Shown: positions 1 through 12,632, counted from the stretch's first letter. The stretch: 64,000 bases of DNA from Sipunculus nudus (GCA_026874595.1 CM049311.1:7229676-7293675), one strand, 5' to 3'. Translations and numbers: made by a program. The notes: generated from the letters alone by a model not told the origin.

Positions 1-1309
1 TGGGACTGCAGCAGAAATATTTAGATTAATTCTCTTCAGGTACTGCCTGCTCGTGTCTGTATTTTACCTGTCCCACAAGGCTTATGTTTAAGTTGTCTAC
101 TGTTAACAGTTAAAGATATCTATATATATGTATTATCCATATTGATGCAGAATATTGAATTGTGTATGGTGGCAAATAATTATGCCAATTGTTATAAATA
201 CTTTCATCAGAACAATTATTACAAATTCACAAAATTTGTTCACATGTCTTCTGCTAATCATATAACTTAGTCACATATGATGTTTTGGACAAAATACATA
301 ATAATACATAATATTCAACCAAGACCAGAACTTACATCACATACTTTTGTACCTAGTCACTTGAACATGTTTTGAGGATCTATATTGTTGATTACCTTCA
401 TAGTTTCTGTCACCTTCCTGGAGATCCCAGTGAGAGGCACCCATTAAATCACACCATCCTCATCAACAATGGTGAGCAACATCTCATTATTCAGCAACTA
501 TTTGTAGATTGAAAAATTGTGATCAGATACATCTAAGGTACATGCTATTTATTCTCTAGAAATGTAAGTCCTATTCACAAGTCAGTTGTTTCCTGATAAT
601 GCAGGGTTATACGTGTAACACTGAGGCACAAAATTACCTGTTCCACTAATAAAATTGCTTAGACGTAAATAAAGACTTTATTGATCATGAAATGAAAATG
701 TTTTTGTTGAAATTTGTAATATGAAAGTTTTGAATAGCTCAATAAATTGAATGTCACTTCATTTGCTATGTAATGTTGTTTCTAATTATATATTATTATA
801 TGATAACTTTGGATACATGTGTATTGTATAACCTGAACGGCTCGAACATTTTTGAGGTGGTGCACATGTACTTATTAAAAATATTGGGACTGAACTACAG
901 TTATGATTATAACTTATTTGTGAATTAGGGATTCTGCCATGTCTGTATGGAATCCTGACCTTAGAGAGAGAGGATGACACTACAGTAAGTATTTGGTTCA
1001 TTTTATTTTGCTAAGTTTGATATCATTATCATGTAATCAGTGTTTCATGAAGCTAACAAATATGTTGTACATTTTAATTATATAAAATTTAACTTTGATT
1101 AATTTTATAATATCTTTATGTAACCATTAATAAGTGAATCTAACAATTAAAATCTCCTTTTGAATGATATGGTTATAAAAGTATTTACCTAATAGCCAAG
1201 TATCATTTCTATGTATATTATATTCTCAGGAGAACATGACAAAAAGTGTTTTTGGATCAGAGTTTTAGGGAAAGTTTGTATGTTGGATATCAAATATTTG
1301 TGCTTACAG
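1..1309. other. AT-rich presumed intron of the receptor gene
   Basis: I see no convincing exon, RNA gene or repeat here. The stretch is AT-rich and ends in the acceptor (cttacag) of the first recognised receptor exon. Confidence 0.5.
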
Positions 1310-4300
1310 GAGACCCCCTCTGCCAGGCTGGTCATCCAGCACTGCTTTAAGCTGCTACAGCTGCTTGCCAATGGTAACAATGTCACTCAGGAGTACGTCT
1401 TCACCCATCTCAACAACCTGCTGCAGATAAAAGGGTTTGGATCAGAGTTTGGGATGGTTCTTATTGAGGTAAAGTACACAGAGTTTTTTTTCAAGTCAGA
1501 CTTGTGCCTTTCTATATAATTTTTATATTATTCTTTTGGACTACTTCTTAAGGCTGAGATCTCCTATGTTTAGTATATTTATTGAATGATAGTGGTTGGA
1601 AATAATAACCTATCCCTTACGAAAATGGAAAGTACTCACATATATGTGCCTTATATGCCCCTTATAAGGGCCTTATATGTCCCTTATATTTCCCATATAA
1701 GTGCTGTGTATGTGAGTTATATGTATATTGCAGCTATATGTTTAGTCAGGCATTGTTATAAGTGAGTTATAAGGGAGTTGTATGTTTGTTATATGTCAGT
1801 TATAAGGGAGTTGCACATGAGGCCATTCTGTACATTTCATTTATATGTGACTTGTATGGGAGATATAAGGGAGGTGAACGTGAAGGGGTTCTGTATATGT
1901 CAGTTATATGTCAGTTATAAGTTTATTTACTGTGAGCTTACTGTTCTATAAGATAGGACTTAGACATTTTCCAAGGGAACACAAATGCTGCAGAAACTTC
2001 TAAGTCCCAGCTCCATTATGGTTTTAAGAAAATGAATTATAATTGAATAATAAATACTGAAGAAGTATGTTAAAATGGGTATCAAAATAACCAGCTTCGT
2101 CAGAACTTTTATATTAGAAAAATAATACTATAAATAATTTTTTTTTCATCTGACTTATTCATTAAGAAGTGTAAAATATAGTAATCATGCATGCAGTAAA
2201 ACATCATTTACACAAAACGCAATACAAAAAAATAATTTGACTATATTTCACATTGGTTATAATTTGTGCCCTTGATAATTATAAGAAAAAATAATTCTTT
2301 TGGAATGTAGTGTACATACAAGTACTTCAGCATCCAATTGCAATTGATAACTACTTCATAAATACAGAACAAAGGGTACTGATGTAGTGTGCCACTGACC
2401 AATTATGGGAATACATAGGCATTAACCTAATATCATATTGGTTTTAGAAACAGCTCAGCACCCACACATTTTAGCAGTAAAATATTGCCACTGAAAATCA
2501 ACAGCATTGATAAAAGCAGAGGTACTTAAAAAGAATAAGTATCTGCATTCTTATTGTGACAATAACCAGCATTCTAATCAGTAAATTTCACTAGTATATG
2601 TAACTACCCCCCCCCCCCCCCCCAGCAGACAAGCTTGCTGTACAAGCGCTCTCTGCAATTGGCCATTGACCTTACTGTACCCTGCCCTGAAATAGTGGTG
2701 ACGTCACATGAATACTGTACAGGCTGTGCACAACTAAGGCATGCAGAGTCAGTTTACATCTGTGTGATAACATTCGGTAACCGTTAAGGGAGTACACACT
2801 TTGAAGAGAAGTTCTTTGTCAAGCTGCTCAAGCAGAAGGGGAATGTATAGCTGAAAAAATGTCTCATTGGTAAGTAATCTTGCATTATTTAAGTTATTTT
2901 TGCATAGTAAACCAGTGATTGCATAAAAATGACTTCACCTATCTTGGTTTGCCCTGCAAAAACAGAATTTGTGTGTTTCAAGATAACATTTCCTATTTGG
3001 TGGCCCTTTTTTACAAAATACCACATTTTCTACAAAAAGCTGATGCTGTTGCCCCTATATAGTGACAATGTGCATGTTCTATGCACCAACAGGAAGCTAA
3101 GAACATATTCTTTTCAGTGGTGCTATTTGCAATAGGGTGTGGAAAAATCAAGAGTCAGCAGCAGGCCCTAAAGTTACATATTGATTTAATTTCTGAATGT
3201 CCCCTACCTGTGAAGGGTTGATCAGTTAACCTACATAAAGCTTAATCGGCACACAAATGCTATGAGTACCACATACTACCATTTTATTTGTTGAACATAT
3301 ACATGGCTATTGACCATGTTATTATTTAGCTGAACTCTGGGTCATGAAAAGAAAAGCTGCTACAAGGTAATTATGTTCCTTTCCATTTTCCAAATTGACT
3401 TGAATTTTTCTGTCTTGCTAGAGTGCCCAAAAGTTATAATATGATTAAAAATGTTTAATTATACAATATTTATAAGTTTTTTTTTTCAGGCAAAGTAAAC
3501 ATTAACACTGTTGATCATTGCTGAATTTACAGCCACTGTCTCAATTTTGATGAATGCTTTTTTTATAAAATTGAAGAGAGGTTTGCTGTACTCAACCAAA
3601 ACATATCAACTAATCAAATATTTTTTTACTATTGGAGTCTATCACACAAAAGCTCCTAAATTAAGCTTTAATTTGGTAATATGCCTTTCTACATGTCATT
3701 TACATATACTGTAAACACCAATTAATTAACAATTTGACACATAACACACTATGTTTCATAACAATTAACCCATAAACCATTCATAACCATATGTATGAAT
3801 TTAATCTGAATTTGACATCAGAAGATCAAGAACACTCTTTATAAAGGTCATGAGCACTTTAAAGGGCTTGGTCCTCTGACTTTTCTTTTCCTTTGAAGTT
3901 TTTCTGACATATTCACTTTCATCACAAAAGAAAAACCATAATAATTTGGGAATTTGTTTCACTAAGGATCAGATGATTTCATTAGGTACTGTTTTGATTC
4001 CCAAAGAGAAATCAAATCCGGTTCAATTTACAGGTTAATCAAGAGTGGGTTTTTAATCCACCTTGAATGATTTCTTTTTACATGTACATGTATTAGTGCC
4101 ATTTCACCATAAAAGATCAAGACGTCATTTTGAACATTACTGACCACCAATATATCATTGATGTACTGTTTTAGTAATATTATTGATGTGAGGCCCTTTT
4201 TTTGGTTAAATAATTTGTCGACTTAAATGTCAAAATATGCAAGACTCCATGTTCTTAATTATTTATTTCCAACAACCTTTGTTTCTATGATTTGTAATGA

Positions 4301-7300
4301 TTTCGTTACTTTTCTTAGAACCAGTATGAAGAAATGGTGCAGAAAGTATAAGGAGAGCCCAGATATCTCCAGCCCTTGCAAGAATTGTCTGGTAAGCATA
4401 TTCAGTTTATCATATAAAGGAACATTTAAATCTTTTAGCAAATGGGAAATGTTATGAATTGTAGCGTTTTTTTTATCAAATAGCTGGAACTTACCATATT
4501 TGAAGTGCAAATTTGATGGTTAACATTTATTGTGCATATGGGATATTAATATAACTGCTTACATGTTAAAATTGTTTCAACTGAGTAACCTACTTTCTGA
4601 ACCTATGAGCATCTTTAGGCCACAGTGTCTGTCCCGTGACCAGTATATTTAATAATCTGTATGTTTGTATATACTCTGTATAACTGAAAAAACTTCCTCT
4701 GTTAGTAATTGAGAAGTCCAACTGTATTAAATTATAATCCTAAATGTTAAACAGGCATATTTCAGAACATTTAAAACCCCTATATAGAGAGCAGATGTAC
4801 TTTCAGTGAAATAAATTCTTTTCATTTTTTGACTTGTGTGTTGCCTCCAGATAAGGTAAACTAATGTTAATGTTAAGAAAAGCAATACTAAGAATCAATG
4901 TCAAAAGATTATCTTTAAACTTATGTAATAAAATAATTAATTTGAGCAATAATGACTATATGTGTATACTTAGACTGGTAACATTTGTTTTTGCAGGTCA
5001 AACAGGAGGGGACAGAAAAGGATTTAGAGTGTGGCAAGGCTGTATATTTCCTTCCAGCCTTCATTCCCTAAAATGACAACACTCTCAAATCTGACTGAAC
5101 CAGGGAGTTTTAAAAATCTTATGAAAATATTATTTTCAGTTTACAAATGTGTAAATAAACATTAATTTTGGCTATTGTATTTTCTTACTTTTATGTTTCA
5201 TGTGTTTGCGTCCATGTGACTGTGTGAAGTTGATGACCCCCAGTGTGACTGCAGGCCAGCATTGATTTCAAGGAATTGCACAGTGCAGGAAGCTCACCAC
5301 ACACACACACAAAGCTTAATTTCTATCATCTAATGTAATTGCTTGTGGAATAAAGAAAAGAGTAAACACCTTTCAAAACAGAACATACAACAGATAGTAA
5401 CTGAGCTATTGACAAACAGCACAGAAGGTGCATACACTGGACTTGTATGTGAGTTATATGTCATTTATAAGGGACATATATGGCACTTATAAGTCCCATA
5501 TATGTCACATATATGTCACATATATGGGAGTTATAAGGCACATATATGGGAGTTATAAGGGACATATATGGGACATATATGGGAGTTATAGGGGACCTAT
5601 ATGTGGAAGCCTTATAAGTGACATATAAGGCCCATATATGTGACATATAAGGCTCCTACCTAATTTGCATATAAAATCCATATACCAGACATATATGTGA
5701 CATATATGGGAGTTATAAGGTTTGATATAAGGGACATATATGGCACATATATGTGCCTTATATGTGCCATATAACTTTCACATATATGGCACTTATAAAA
5801 ATTTTCGGTAAGGGATGGCTGATGTTCAAATGTTGTATACAATGACCTAAAATAAAACTGAAGTTGTATTTTATTGTATTGTACTCTTATTTAATTTTTT
5901 AATAAATATTAATATGTTTATAATAATGAAGAGACAGCTATAAAGATATTTATTATCAGTTATATATACTTGTTAAATATGTGTTAAAGGCAGTAAATTT
6001 GTTTATAGGTGTTACAGGCAATGAAGAGACTGGTAACAAAACAGAGTGATCACATATGTATAATTATAACATTAAGTAAAATGTGTAATTTGTAGAAATA
6101 AATGTTACAAGCAGGAAAAAGATGAAGGTATTTCTTCCAGGTGTTTACAGGTAACGAGGAGACAGGTATGAAGGTGAGTCCTAAACAGATCAAGAGGATC
6201 ACAGCGCTGGCAGCAGAACACAAGGAGAAGGCTCCTGAGTTCCTGGACGTCCTGTGTGCCATCGTCAAGGTGGAGGAACTCAATCTGCCAATCAAAAAGA
6301 ATCAGGAATACATCATTAAATACCTGATGGAATACTACCTGGACATAGGCTACATCGTGGACAAACCAAAACAAGAAAGGTACCAATTTTTGTTTGTAAA
6401 TTGGTAAGTTGAGAATTTTACCTCAGATTTTATGTACACATTTTTGATCCACAGTTGCTATGTTCATTCTGTTCATCAGGTTCCTGTTTTAGGCATGCTG
6501 GTATGGTGCCTTCCTGTCAGATTTCATCCGAGGAGATATTCTGTTTTAGCCACCCTGCATCTCTGATAAATCACTGAGAAGGGGAAGACCAACTATGCTT
6601 ATCAGACAGCTGTCATCTCAACTTAGTGAATATTTTCAGCTGTCTGTATACAGTTTTTATGAAAACTTCCAATAGTTTTAAGACTCAGTGGGAAAGTTTG
6701 GTATTTACCAAGACCTGACATGACTATATTTAATTCTAATATGACATGTCTCTGCTTTATAATATCTATGTATGTAAATGTCAATAAATGCCTCGTATAG
6801 TCAGTGACCCCAGAGTGATGGGTAGTATAAAATGCTGCATGTTAATTTATATGTCCAGAGACTTCTTTTGAACCATGATCCATTAATCTTTTGTTATATC
6901 ATTGTTGACAGGTTACATGTGTTACTTAATGAACGTGGCCCCTCTCACCTTAGTTACATGATCAGTTTGGTAGAACTGTTGGCAACGTGTGCTGAGGTAG
7001 GTGTGCTCAGTTTTCATGATTGACTTCATCTTCATTGTTGTTAGCTTTATTTTTTTTATTATAAAAAAATGTACATAATTTCTCACAGTACTAAATATAT
7101 GCTAGAAATCTGCTGAGAAGCCAATGGAAATTAAGTAAGATGTTACCTGTAATGTAAATATGAAAAGTACCAGAATGTGTCTTAACTCTTATATGAATCT
7201 GAACTGTAAAGGGCTATTGTATGATAACTTTAACATTCATATTTTGGCAGGGAGAGAATCAGTACATAGAATCAGTAGGACAGACATTGTTTACAGTAGA

Positions 7301-9812
7301 TGACCTGATGGAGATCATCACACACCCCAAAGTCGAGGCCAACCTGAAGCGGCCGTTCCTCAGGTACCTGCTGTGGGTCTATATTGTCATCGGAGGAAAC
7401 CCATATGATGATCCAGCACTGGTAGCACTGCCAAATACATGGTGAGCACCCATAAAGAGGTCTTGGTAAGAGTAACTGCCAATAGACCAGATGGAGAATG
7501 TATAGGTACCAGTCTTGTTTGCAGAATGTACTGAGTTAATCATTTTATTGCTTTTTCTCCCATGGCTTTACCAGAGACTTAGAAGTGTTAGGGTATTCAT
7601 GCTAGGTATTGGAAACAGTTTTATAAACAGGGAAACACATGGCCAGCTAAAATTAAAAAATTTAAATGATGAACGATTTTATATCACAGAACAGTCAAGA
7701 AATACTTATGTGGGCATATAATGTCCAGTGTCAAAAAACAATTGCTTTACTATGAATTCCTGTACCATGAAATTACAATATTAAAAATTGTTCCTCACCA
7801 ATCTGCCACTGTTAGAATTTTTAAATCCAGGATAACATTTATGTTCATACAAATTGTGCTATATGCTTGCCTGTAGTGCCCCTTGGTTCAAACAGCTGGT
7901 GACAGAAACAAAAGAGCTGACTTGGCACATTGGTGCTCACAAGGATAATGTGGCACAGCATCTGAAAAGGCTGCCACCAAAAAGGTAAAGTATACCATCA
8001 CAGGTAAAAGACCGGGACACAACAGTTCTGTAAAATACACAATAGTGGACAGCATGTACTTGTGTAGAATATCAGGGGCGGATCCAGGATATAGGAACGG
8101 GGGGGGGGGGGGGTTCCAGGACAGAAAAAGGCCTGAAACCCTTGACAAAGGTTGCTTCAGATGAAAAAGGGCAGGGGGGGGAGGGGTCTGGACCCTTGAC
8201 CCCTGCCCCCTGGATCCCATCTGAATATAGATCAGTTGGAGATTATATGGCAGCTAACAAGTGTTTGATGAAAATATCCTTTCTCCTACATGTTTAACAC
8301 ATGGCCCTATTTTTGAGATGCTAATGGCTGCACATTACTTGTTAATAATGCATCTTGTGCTTAATTTTTTTCAGTTTTTCATTGTAAAATAATATTTGAA
8401 CAGCAGGTATTTTATTTTCTTGTGACAAACTGATACATGTTAACAAAAATGACTGCATCCTCTAATCCATCTTAGAATTTAGACACTTACAAATTACAAT
8501 TTATACAATGGCTGGGTATACTGGTTTCTCAGGAATGGTATGATGGATTTATATCAAATTTGGTGTTCTAATATTGATCATGAAAATATCACTGCTACAC
8601 AGGATGAATGGTGTAATCAACAATATCTTAATTTTCAAAAAGTTATTTTTATATTTTAAGATTGACTCTATAAAACTGCCAATCAATCTCATCATTAGCA
8701 GTAAACAAACCATAATCTTTAGATCTATTAATTTATTACTTTTCATAAGTAAATGTTTATGTAAAATCTTGGAAAAATTGGTCACTGATTGATATGTATG
8801 TGCTACTGCCTTCAGTAATGTATTCATCTGAGCATTTTAAAAACCCCTTGCTGGGATGTTTAGAATTACTGCTATTCAAATGATGTGCCTCAAACATGTT
8901 TTACTGCATCAGTTCATTTCATCAGCTGAACATCATGACCCAAGGGTCACTTAATATAATTCAGAGGAAAGAAAATGCATGATACCTCATAGTCTCCTGA
9001 TATTACAAAATGTTCATTTGAAGATTGTTGTACTGTATATCCCATGGATGTTAAATTTGTTTTCATTCAGTACTGTGTCCAGTCTGCAGAAGGACCAGAT
9101 ATACGGCAAGCTCCACTTCTACTTTGACGCACTGATGCCATTCCTGAAAGTAAGTGAAAGTATCAGAAAAAAAAGCTCTGTATGATCATGTATAATGAAG
9201 GCTGTAAGGGAATATATTCAAAGTCTTAAAATGCTGATATTTATTTAATTTGTCATATAAGACAGCTAAATGAGGAAAGTTCTCTTGTTCTGAAATGAAC
9301 CTGCAAGTTACTGATGAGAATCAAAATCAATATTTCTTTTTTTTTCCAACCTTTTATGAATTATATCATGCTTACATATTTCATTTTACTTCATGATGAT
9401 TTATGCCTTTAAAGTCAAATCTTTCCAACCTCACTGGCACTACCTGCCAGCGAAGGCTGTCACTGTGTGTGCAAGTCCTTTATATTAACATGAAAGATCA
9501 TATTGTGTTATACTTCAAATGACAACAGTCGCAATTCTCCCTTGTTTGTCTCATATTTAATTTCTGATGACAAAACCCAAAATTCTGGCTAATTGGACAC
9601 AATCACTGCAGACTGTCATTATATGTGGTGCACTTGCACATGGAATAGGTCTGTTGTATACTTTGTTATTGTTTTGTTGTTTGACTAGACCAGATATTTC
9701 TTTTTTTATGTAATAAAACTTTGACTTTTAGAGATTCTTCAAGAAGCTCTATATGTATGAGCGACATGTTCATCTGCATGAAACTGTGGGTCATCTGGCT
9801 GAAGCTTTTGTG
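1310..9812 (+). CDS. Inositol 1,4,5-trisphosphate receptor family protein, seven internal exons (partial)
   Basis: Exons at 1310-1468, 6141-6379, 6912-6996, 7251-7441, 7877-7984, 9071-9149 and 9732-9812. All have AG acceptors and GT donors (gtaaag, gtacca, gtaggt, gtgagc, gtaaag, gtaagt, gtaaga), and the phases join without a stop to give 314 codons. Hallmarks are SLVELLATCAEGENQYIES followed by a (V)DDLMEIITHP stretch and KRPFLRYLLWVY. From memory these match the central cytoplasmic helical region of IP3 receptors (HLVELLA..TEG, DDI..VVTHE), which lies between the ligand-binding core and the channel. IP3 receptors are ER calcium-release channels of about 2,700 residues, so both ends of the gene are missing here. 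The sequence is clearly divergent from the canonical type, so this may be a lineage-specific paralogue. A ryanodine receptor is less likely. No start, stop or channel segment is in the window. Confidence 0.8.
1612..1930 (+). repeat. Palindrome-rich ATATAAGG array, left arm of an inverted pair
   Basis: Short blocks such as CTTATAAGGG, TTATATGTC and CATATATG are tiled for about 320 bp. The outer tip, ATCCCTTACGAAAA, is the near reverse complement of the tip of the array at 5440-5816 (TTTTCGGTAAGGGAT). The two arms lie in the same receptor intron about 4.2 kb apart, in opposite orientation. Confidence 0.75.
2607..2623. repeat. Poly-C run (17 bp)
   Basis: An uninterrupted C homopolymer just before the putative promoter of the nested small gene. 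Its length may be unreliable in the assembly. Confidence 0.9.
2699..2706. promoter_or_regulatory. CRE-type palindrome TGACGTCA, possible promoter of the nested gene
   Basis: A perfect CREB/ATF palindrome lies about 170 bp before the first splice donor (2870) of the nested small gene. The local sequence is less AT-rich than the surrounding intron, as expected for a promoter. No TATA box was seen nearby. The site is seen; its use is inferred. Confidence 0.35.
3344..5071 (+). CDS. Candidate four-exon small gene nested in the receptor intron (56-codon ORF)
   Basis: A leader exon ends at 2869 (donor gtaagt) and contains two tiny upstream ORFs (ATG at 2843 and 2859). Exon 2 is 3330-3366 with the ATG at 3344 and donor gtaatt. 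Exon 3 is 4319-4391 (acceptor ttcttag, donor gtaagc). Exon 4 starts at 4997 (acceptor tttttgcag) and reaches TAA at 5069-5071; AATAAA follows at 5154. Phases agree across both coding junctions. The peptide is basic at its N-terminus (starts MKRKAATR, then MKKWCRKYK), has a PCKNC motif in the middle and a hydrophobic tail ending FLPAFIP. I recognise no family. It could be a small protein gene, a spliced noncoding RNA, or cargo of a mobile element, since inverted arrays flank it. The intron 2 acceptor has a weak pyrimidine tract, which lowers confidence. Confidence 0.4.
5154..5159 (+). terminator. Polyadenylation signal AATAAA of the nested small gene
   Basis: It lies 82 bp after the stop of the nested ORF and is followed by a GT-rich stretch (about 5200-5226) of the kind found downstream of cleavage sites. 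Confidence 0.45.
5440..5816 (-). repeat. Palindrome-rich ATATAAGG array, right arm of an inverted pair
   Basis: About 375 bp of tiled blocks such as GACATATATGGG, GAGTTATAAGG and CACATATATG. It ends in TTTTCGGTAAGGGAT, complementary to the tip at 1612. The open frames seen in it on both strands are a by-product of the repeats and not genes. Confidence 0.75.
8073..8223. mobile_element. Short TIR element (MITE) with 5-bp target duplication
   Basis: The left end CAGGGGCGGATCCAGG mirrors the right end CCTGGATCCCATCTG. AATAT flanks it on both sides (8068-8072 and 8224-8228). It contains a long G run at about 8100. It lies in the receptor intron after the exon ending at 7984 and has no coding capacity. 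GGGGCGGATCCAGG ends are, as I recall, common in invertebrate MITEs. Confidence 0.65.
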
Positions 9813-9954
9813 GTAAGAAAATATTACTACAATTTATTAACAAGATTGGTATAATTCTGTGTTTTCAGGATTTAAAAAGAAAAATTAATAAAAAATCCTT
9901 AGTAAGAAGTCTTTGTCAAGTGGTTAGAATTGTAGGTGTGTTTTTCACTATTGA

Positions 9955-10690
9955 TTTGGTTTTGTTCCATACTTACCTGCAAATGATTATGTGGCAACTC
10001 AATTACCAAACACTCATTGTAGACAGAACAGTTTCAAAGTTAAGGGGTTTGCATTTACTGTCCAGTTAATCAAATCTCATGAAAGCAATTCTTTTAGGTA
10101 AACAATAATTTAATTTCAACCAAGCTATGGACCAGGAGAGTAGCCAGCCAGAAAGAAGGGTTTGATTGGGTCACATGATAATTCTTCTATCTCAGTAGGA
10201 TCCAGAATCAAAAGATACTAATTCAACTTGCTGTCCCTGTACGACACAGATGATCCCAAAGTTTGATTCCATTATTGCATACACATCAACACTCTGGAAC
10301 ATGCACATAAATAAGGCTAAAAATCTATGTTTTATAATTTTATAGTTTATTTACATGTAGTTCAAAATAAATAGTAGGCACTGTGATACATGGTGATATA
10401 TGGGTCTGATCAGTTTAAAATAAATATTCATCATTATGTGTACAATATAAATGTGATTCTGATTGTGATGAATTAACTGATTCTGTGTGTAAACTGAACA
10501 ATATGTCAGGATGAAATCATGGAATAAACAGTTGCATGCATGAAATTATATTTGTGGATTTCCAGGATGTACAAGTGATGTTTACATTACAGTTAAGGCA
10601 GCAGCAGTAAATGGTGACACCTTTGGTTTTGGTGCATCTTGTAGCAAGTGTTATAACATGTCTCTATACTGCTATCTTATAGCAGTTTCT
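9955..10690 (-). repeat. Degenerate remnant of a homeobox-unit 3' flank (unit 0)
   Basis: The segment matches, with many changes, the 3' flank of the intact units. It has a worn 'tttcaacc..gctatggac..aggaga' block near 10115, 'tagtttatttacat..caaaataaatag' near 10345, 'tgatcagttta' near 10410, and 'ggtgcatcttgta.caagtgttata' near 10630. The same blocks recur in the same order just to the right in unit A (10740-11130). No homeobox coding sequence accompanies this copy, so it looks like what is left of an older unit. Confidence 0.6.
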
Positions 10691-10863
10691 GATAAAAAAA
10701 AATTCTGATACAGTTTGTTGTTTCCAGCCCACACACTATACTGAAACTTGATTTCATTATTGACTTTCAAAACATACAAAAGGCATTCACATTATTTATA
10801 TGGTTTATTAACATATCATACAAAATAAATAGCAGGCATGAATGTAGTTCATGATGTGATCAG

Positions 10864-10869
10864 TTTATT
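10864..10869 (-). terminator. Poly(A) signal, unit A
   Basis: AATAAA on the minus strand, about 410 bp beyond the homologous stop position of pseudogene A, in a block conserved in all six units (CAGTTTATTTAACAGTGC on the + strand). Confidence 0.5.
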
Positions 10870-11281
10870 TAACAGTGCAGAATAAATATCCACCAAATAT
10901 ACAACACAGGTGTGAGGGTGTTTATGAATACTACATACAATGAAGTCTCTATGAGAATTGAAATCTATGTCAGTATGAAAAAGGGATGAGTAGTTATATG
11001 AATTAAATGACTTGCATGGATTTGCATGGTTTACAATTCATATATTGGTACAAGGTAGTAAAGAAGACTTGGTTAACCTATGGCGTTGGTGCATCTTGTA
11101 ACAAGTGTTATATAAAGTCCATATACTGATAACTTATGGCACTCTGGAATATACTTTATGAATCACATAGAAAGATGTTAAATGGCCATGCTGGTCCATC
11201 TCATGGAGATATAGAACAAGAATACACAGAAAAAGTCGGATCAAATCAGGAAATTATGAATCACAGGTCACTATAATCACA

Positions 11282-12546
11282 TCAGTGTACTCTGGCTCTC
11301 TTGCTGGGCTGCAAGTTCTGTTGGATGAGGGAGGAGATCTCATGTACAATGACACCAGGAGCTGCCCCGCTGTTACTCGCTGTCAGGTTGTGACACAGAC
11401 TGACCAGTTGCTCCTCCAGCTTCCTCTTCTGTCTCTTTGGGCCAGTGTTTAAGCTGAGGTTACGTCTGTTGTTGAACCACGAGTTGACCTGGTTGATGGT
11501 GATGCCTCCTCGCTGTGCCATGTCTTCCTTCTCCTCCTGATTGGGGTAGGGGTGGGCTATGTTCTTGATGTACCAGCTGTCCATGATGTGTACCGCCTCC
11601 TTGCTCAGGAACTTGGGCTTGCAGCGTGACCTGGTCTTGTTAGTTGCTATTTTGGCTCTGCTGTTGACAGTCTGTAAGTTTGGTACTGACATCTCTGGCT
11701 GTCTGCTTGGTGCTGGTTTCTCAATCTCTGGCTCAGTATCTATGGCTTGTCTTCCAACCACTGGCTGTATGGGTCTGGTTGGTTTCTCTGGAGTTTGGTT
11801 GATGATAGCAGTCGGTGATAATGGTAGCAGGATGTCCTCCTCACTGAAGGATAAAGGTGACAGTGGCAGCAGATCTTCCTTGCTGATGCCAGACAGTGAC
11901 AGTGCTGTAGCGATAGTGCTGACACCTGGCTTCTGCTGACACTGTCAGGGTTGCTTGAACTGTTAACATCATTTGTTGTATTGGAACCTGCAGAGCATGT
12001 TGATTCTGAGACACTGCTGCCCTCTACTGACAGGGATGATGCAGAATGTATCCCAGAATCCCTGCTGGATGAAGGTGTGCTGCTGGAACTCTGTTTGCTG
12101 CAGGACAGATCTTGAGTGAACCTTGACCCCTAACCCCTGGTGAGCTGTGAGGGCCACTTGGGTGTAGAGTGTATGGGTGTGTGGTTCATCATCTGGGGAC
12201 TGCCGGGTACACTGGCTCCTGGGTACAGGTACTGCTGGCTGGGGTAGCTCCACTTGGGGTACATGTAGCTGCTGACTGCAGGTGAGTAGCCTGATGCTGG
12301 ATGAAGCCCTGGCTGTGCAGGTGTGGTGCTGTATCTGTACATGTCCATGTGGTGCAGTTTTGTGGTGACACCTCCATACTGTGGTGAATGGTATCCTGGG
12401 TACCCATAGTGAGGATAGTGCTGGGTACCAGGGACCTGTGCTGCCTGGTGTGAATAACTTAGGTGCTGGTGTCCCACAGATAACCCCTGTGAACTGGTCT
12501 GTGATGTTTGTCCCACAACTTGAGATGTGGCCTGAAGTAAATCCAT
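11282..12546 (-). pseudogene. TALE homeobox copy A, disrupted
   Basis: Homologous over its full length to the intact copies and starts at the same ATG (12544-12546). A CAG-to-TAG change gives a stop at 12130-12132 after 138 codons. A net +2-nt change around 11919-11925 then shifts the frame. The downstream frame (11282-11761 and a little upstream) still encodes the TALE homeodomain with its AHPYP loop and WFNNRRN recognition helix. The residue at homeodomain position 55 is Leu instead of Arg, a position that normally helps contact DNA. The promoter and TATA box are intact. The gene lies at the left edge of the array. As drawn it cannot make the full protein; sequencing error is unlikely because there are several independent lesions. 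Confidence 0.85.
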
Positions 12547-12632
12547 GATGAAGTGATGATTACTAACAACAAGAGCAGTGTTACTTGATGGTTACTCAGT
12601 CACTGTGTGATGTACTCACAACATGAGCTCAG

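Noticed and set aside
3480-3520. Extra exon of the nested small gene after a strong pyrimidine tract (acceptor at about 3490)
   Set aside because: No usable donor follows at a sensible distance, and including it breaks the frame.
5428-5646. Open frames on both strands rich in Tyr, Ile, Ser and His
   Set aside because: They arise from the ATATAAGG/CATATATGGG repeats, which happen to lack stops; they have low complexity and a frame on each strand.
1310-9812. Ryanodine receptor identity for the left gene
   Set aside because: The VELLA..AEGEN and DDL..IITHP blocks fit my recall of IP3 receptors better. A profile search would settle it.
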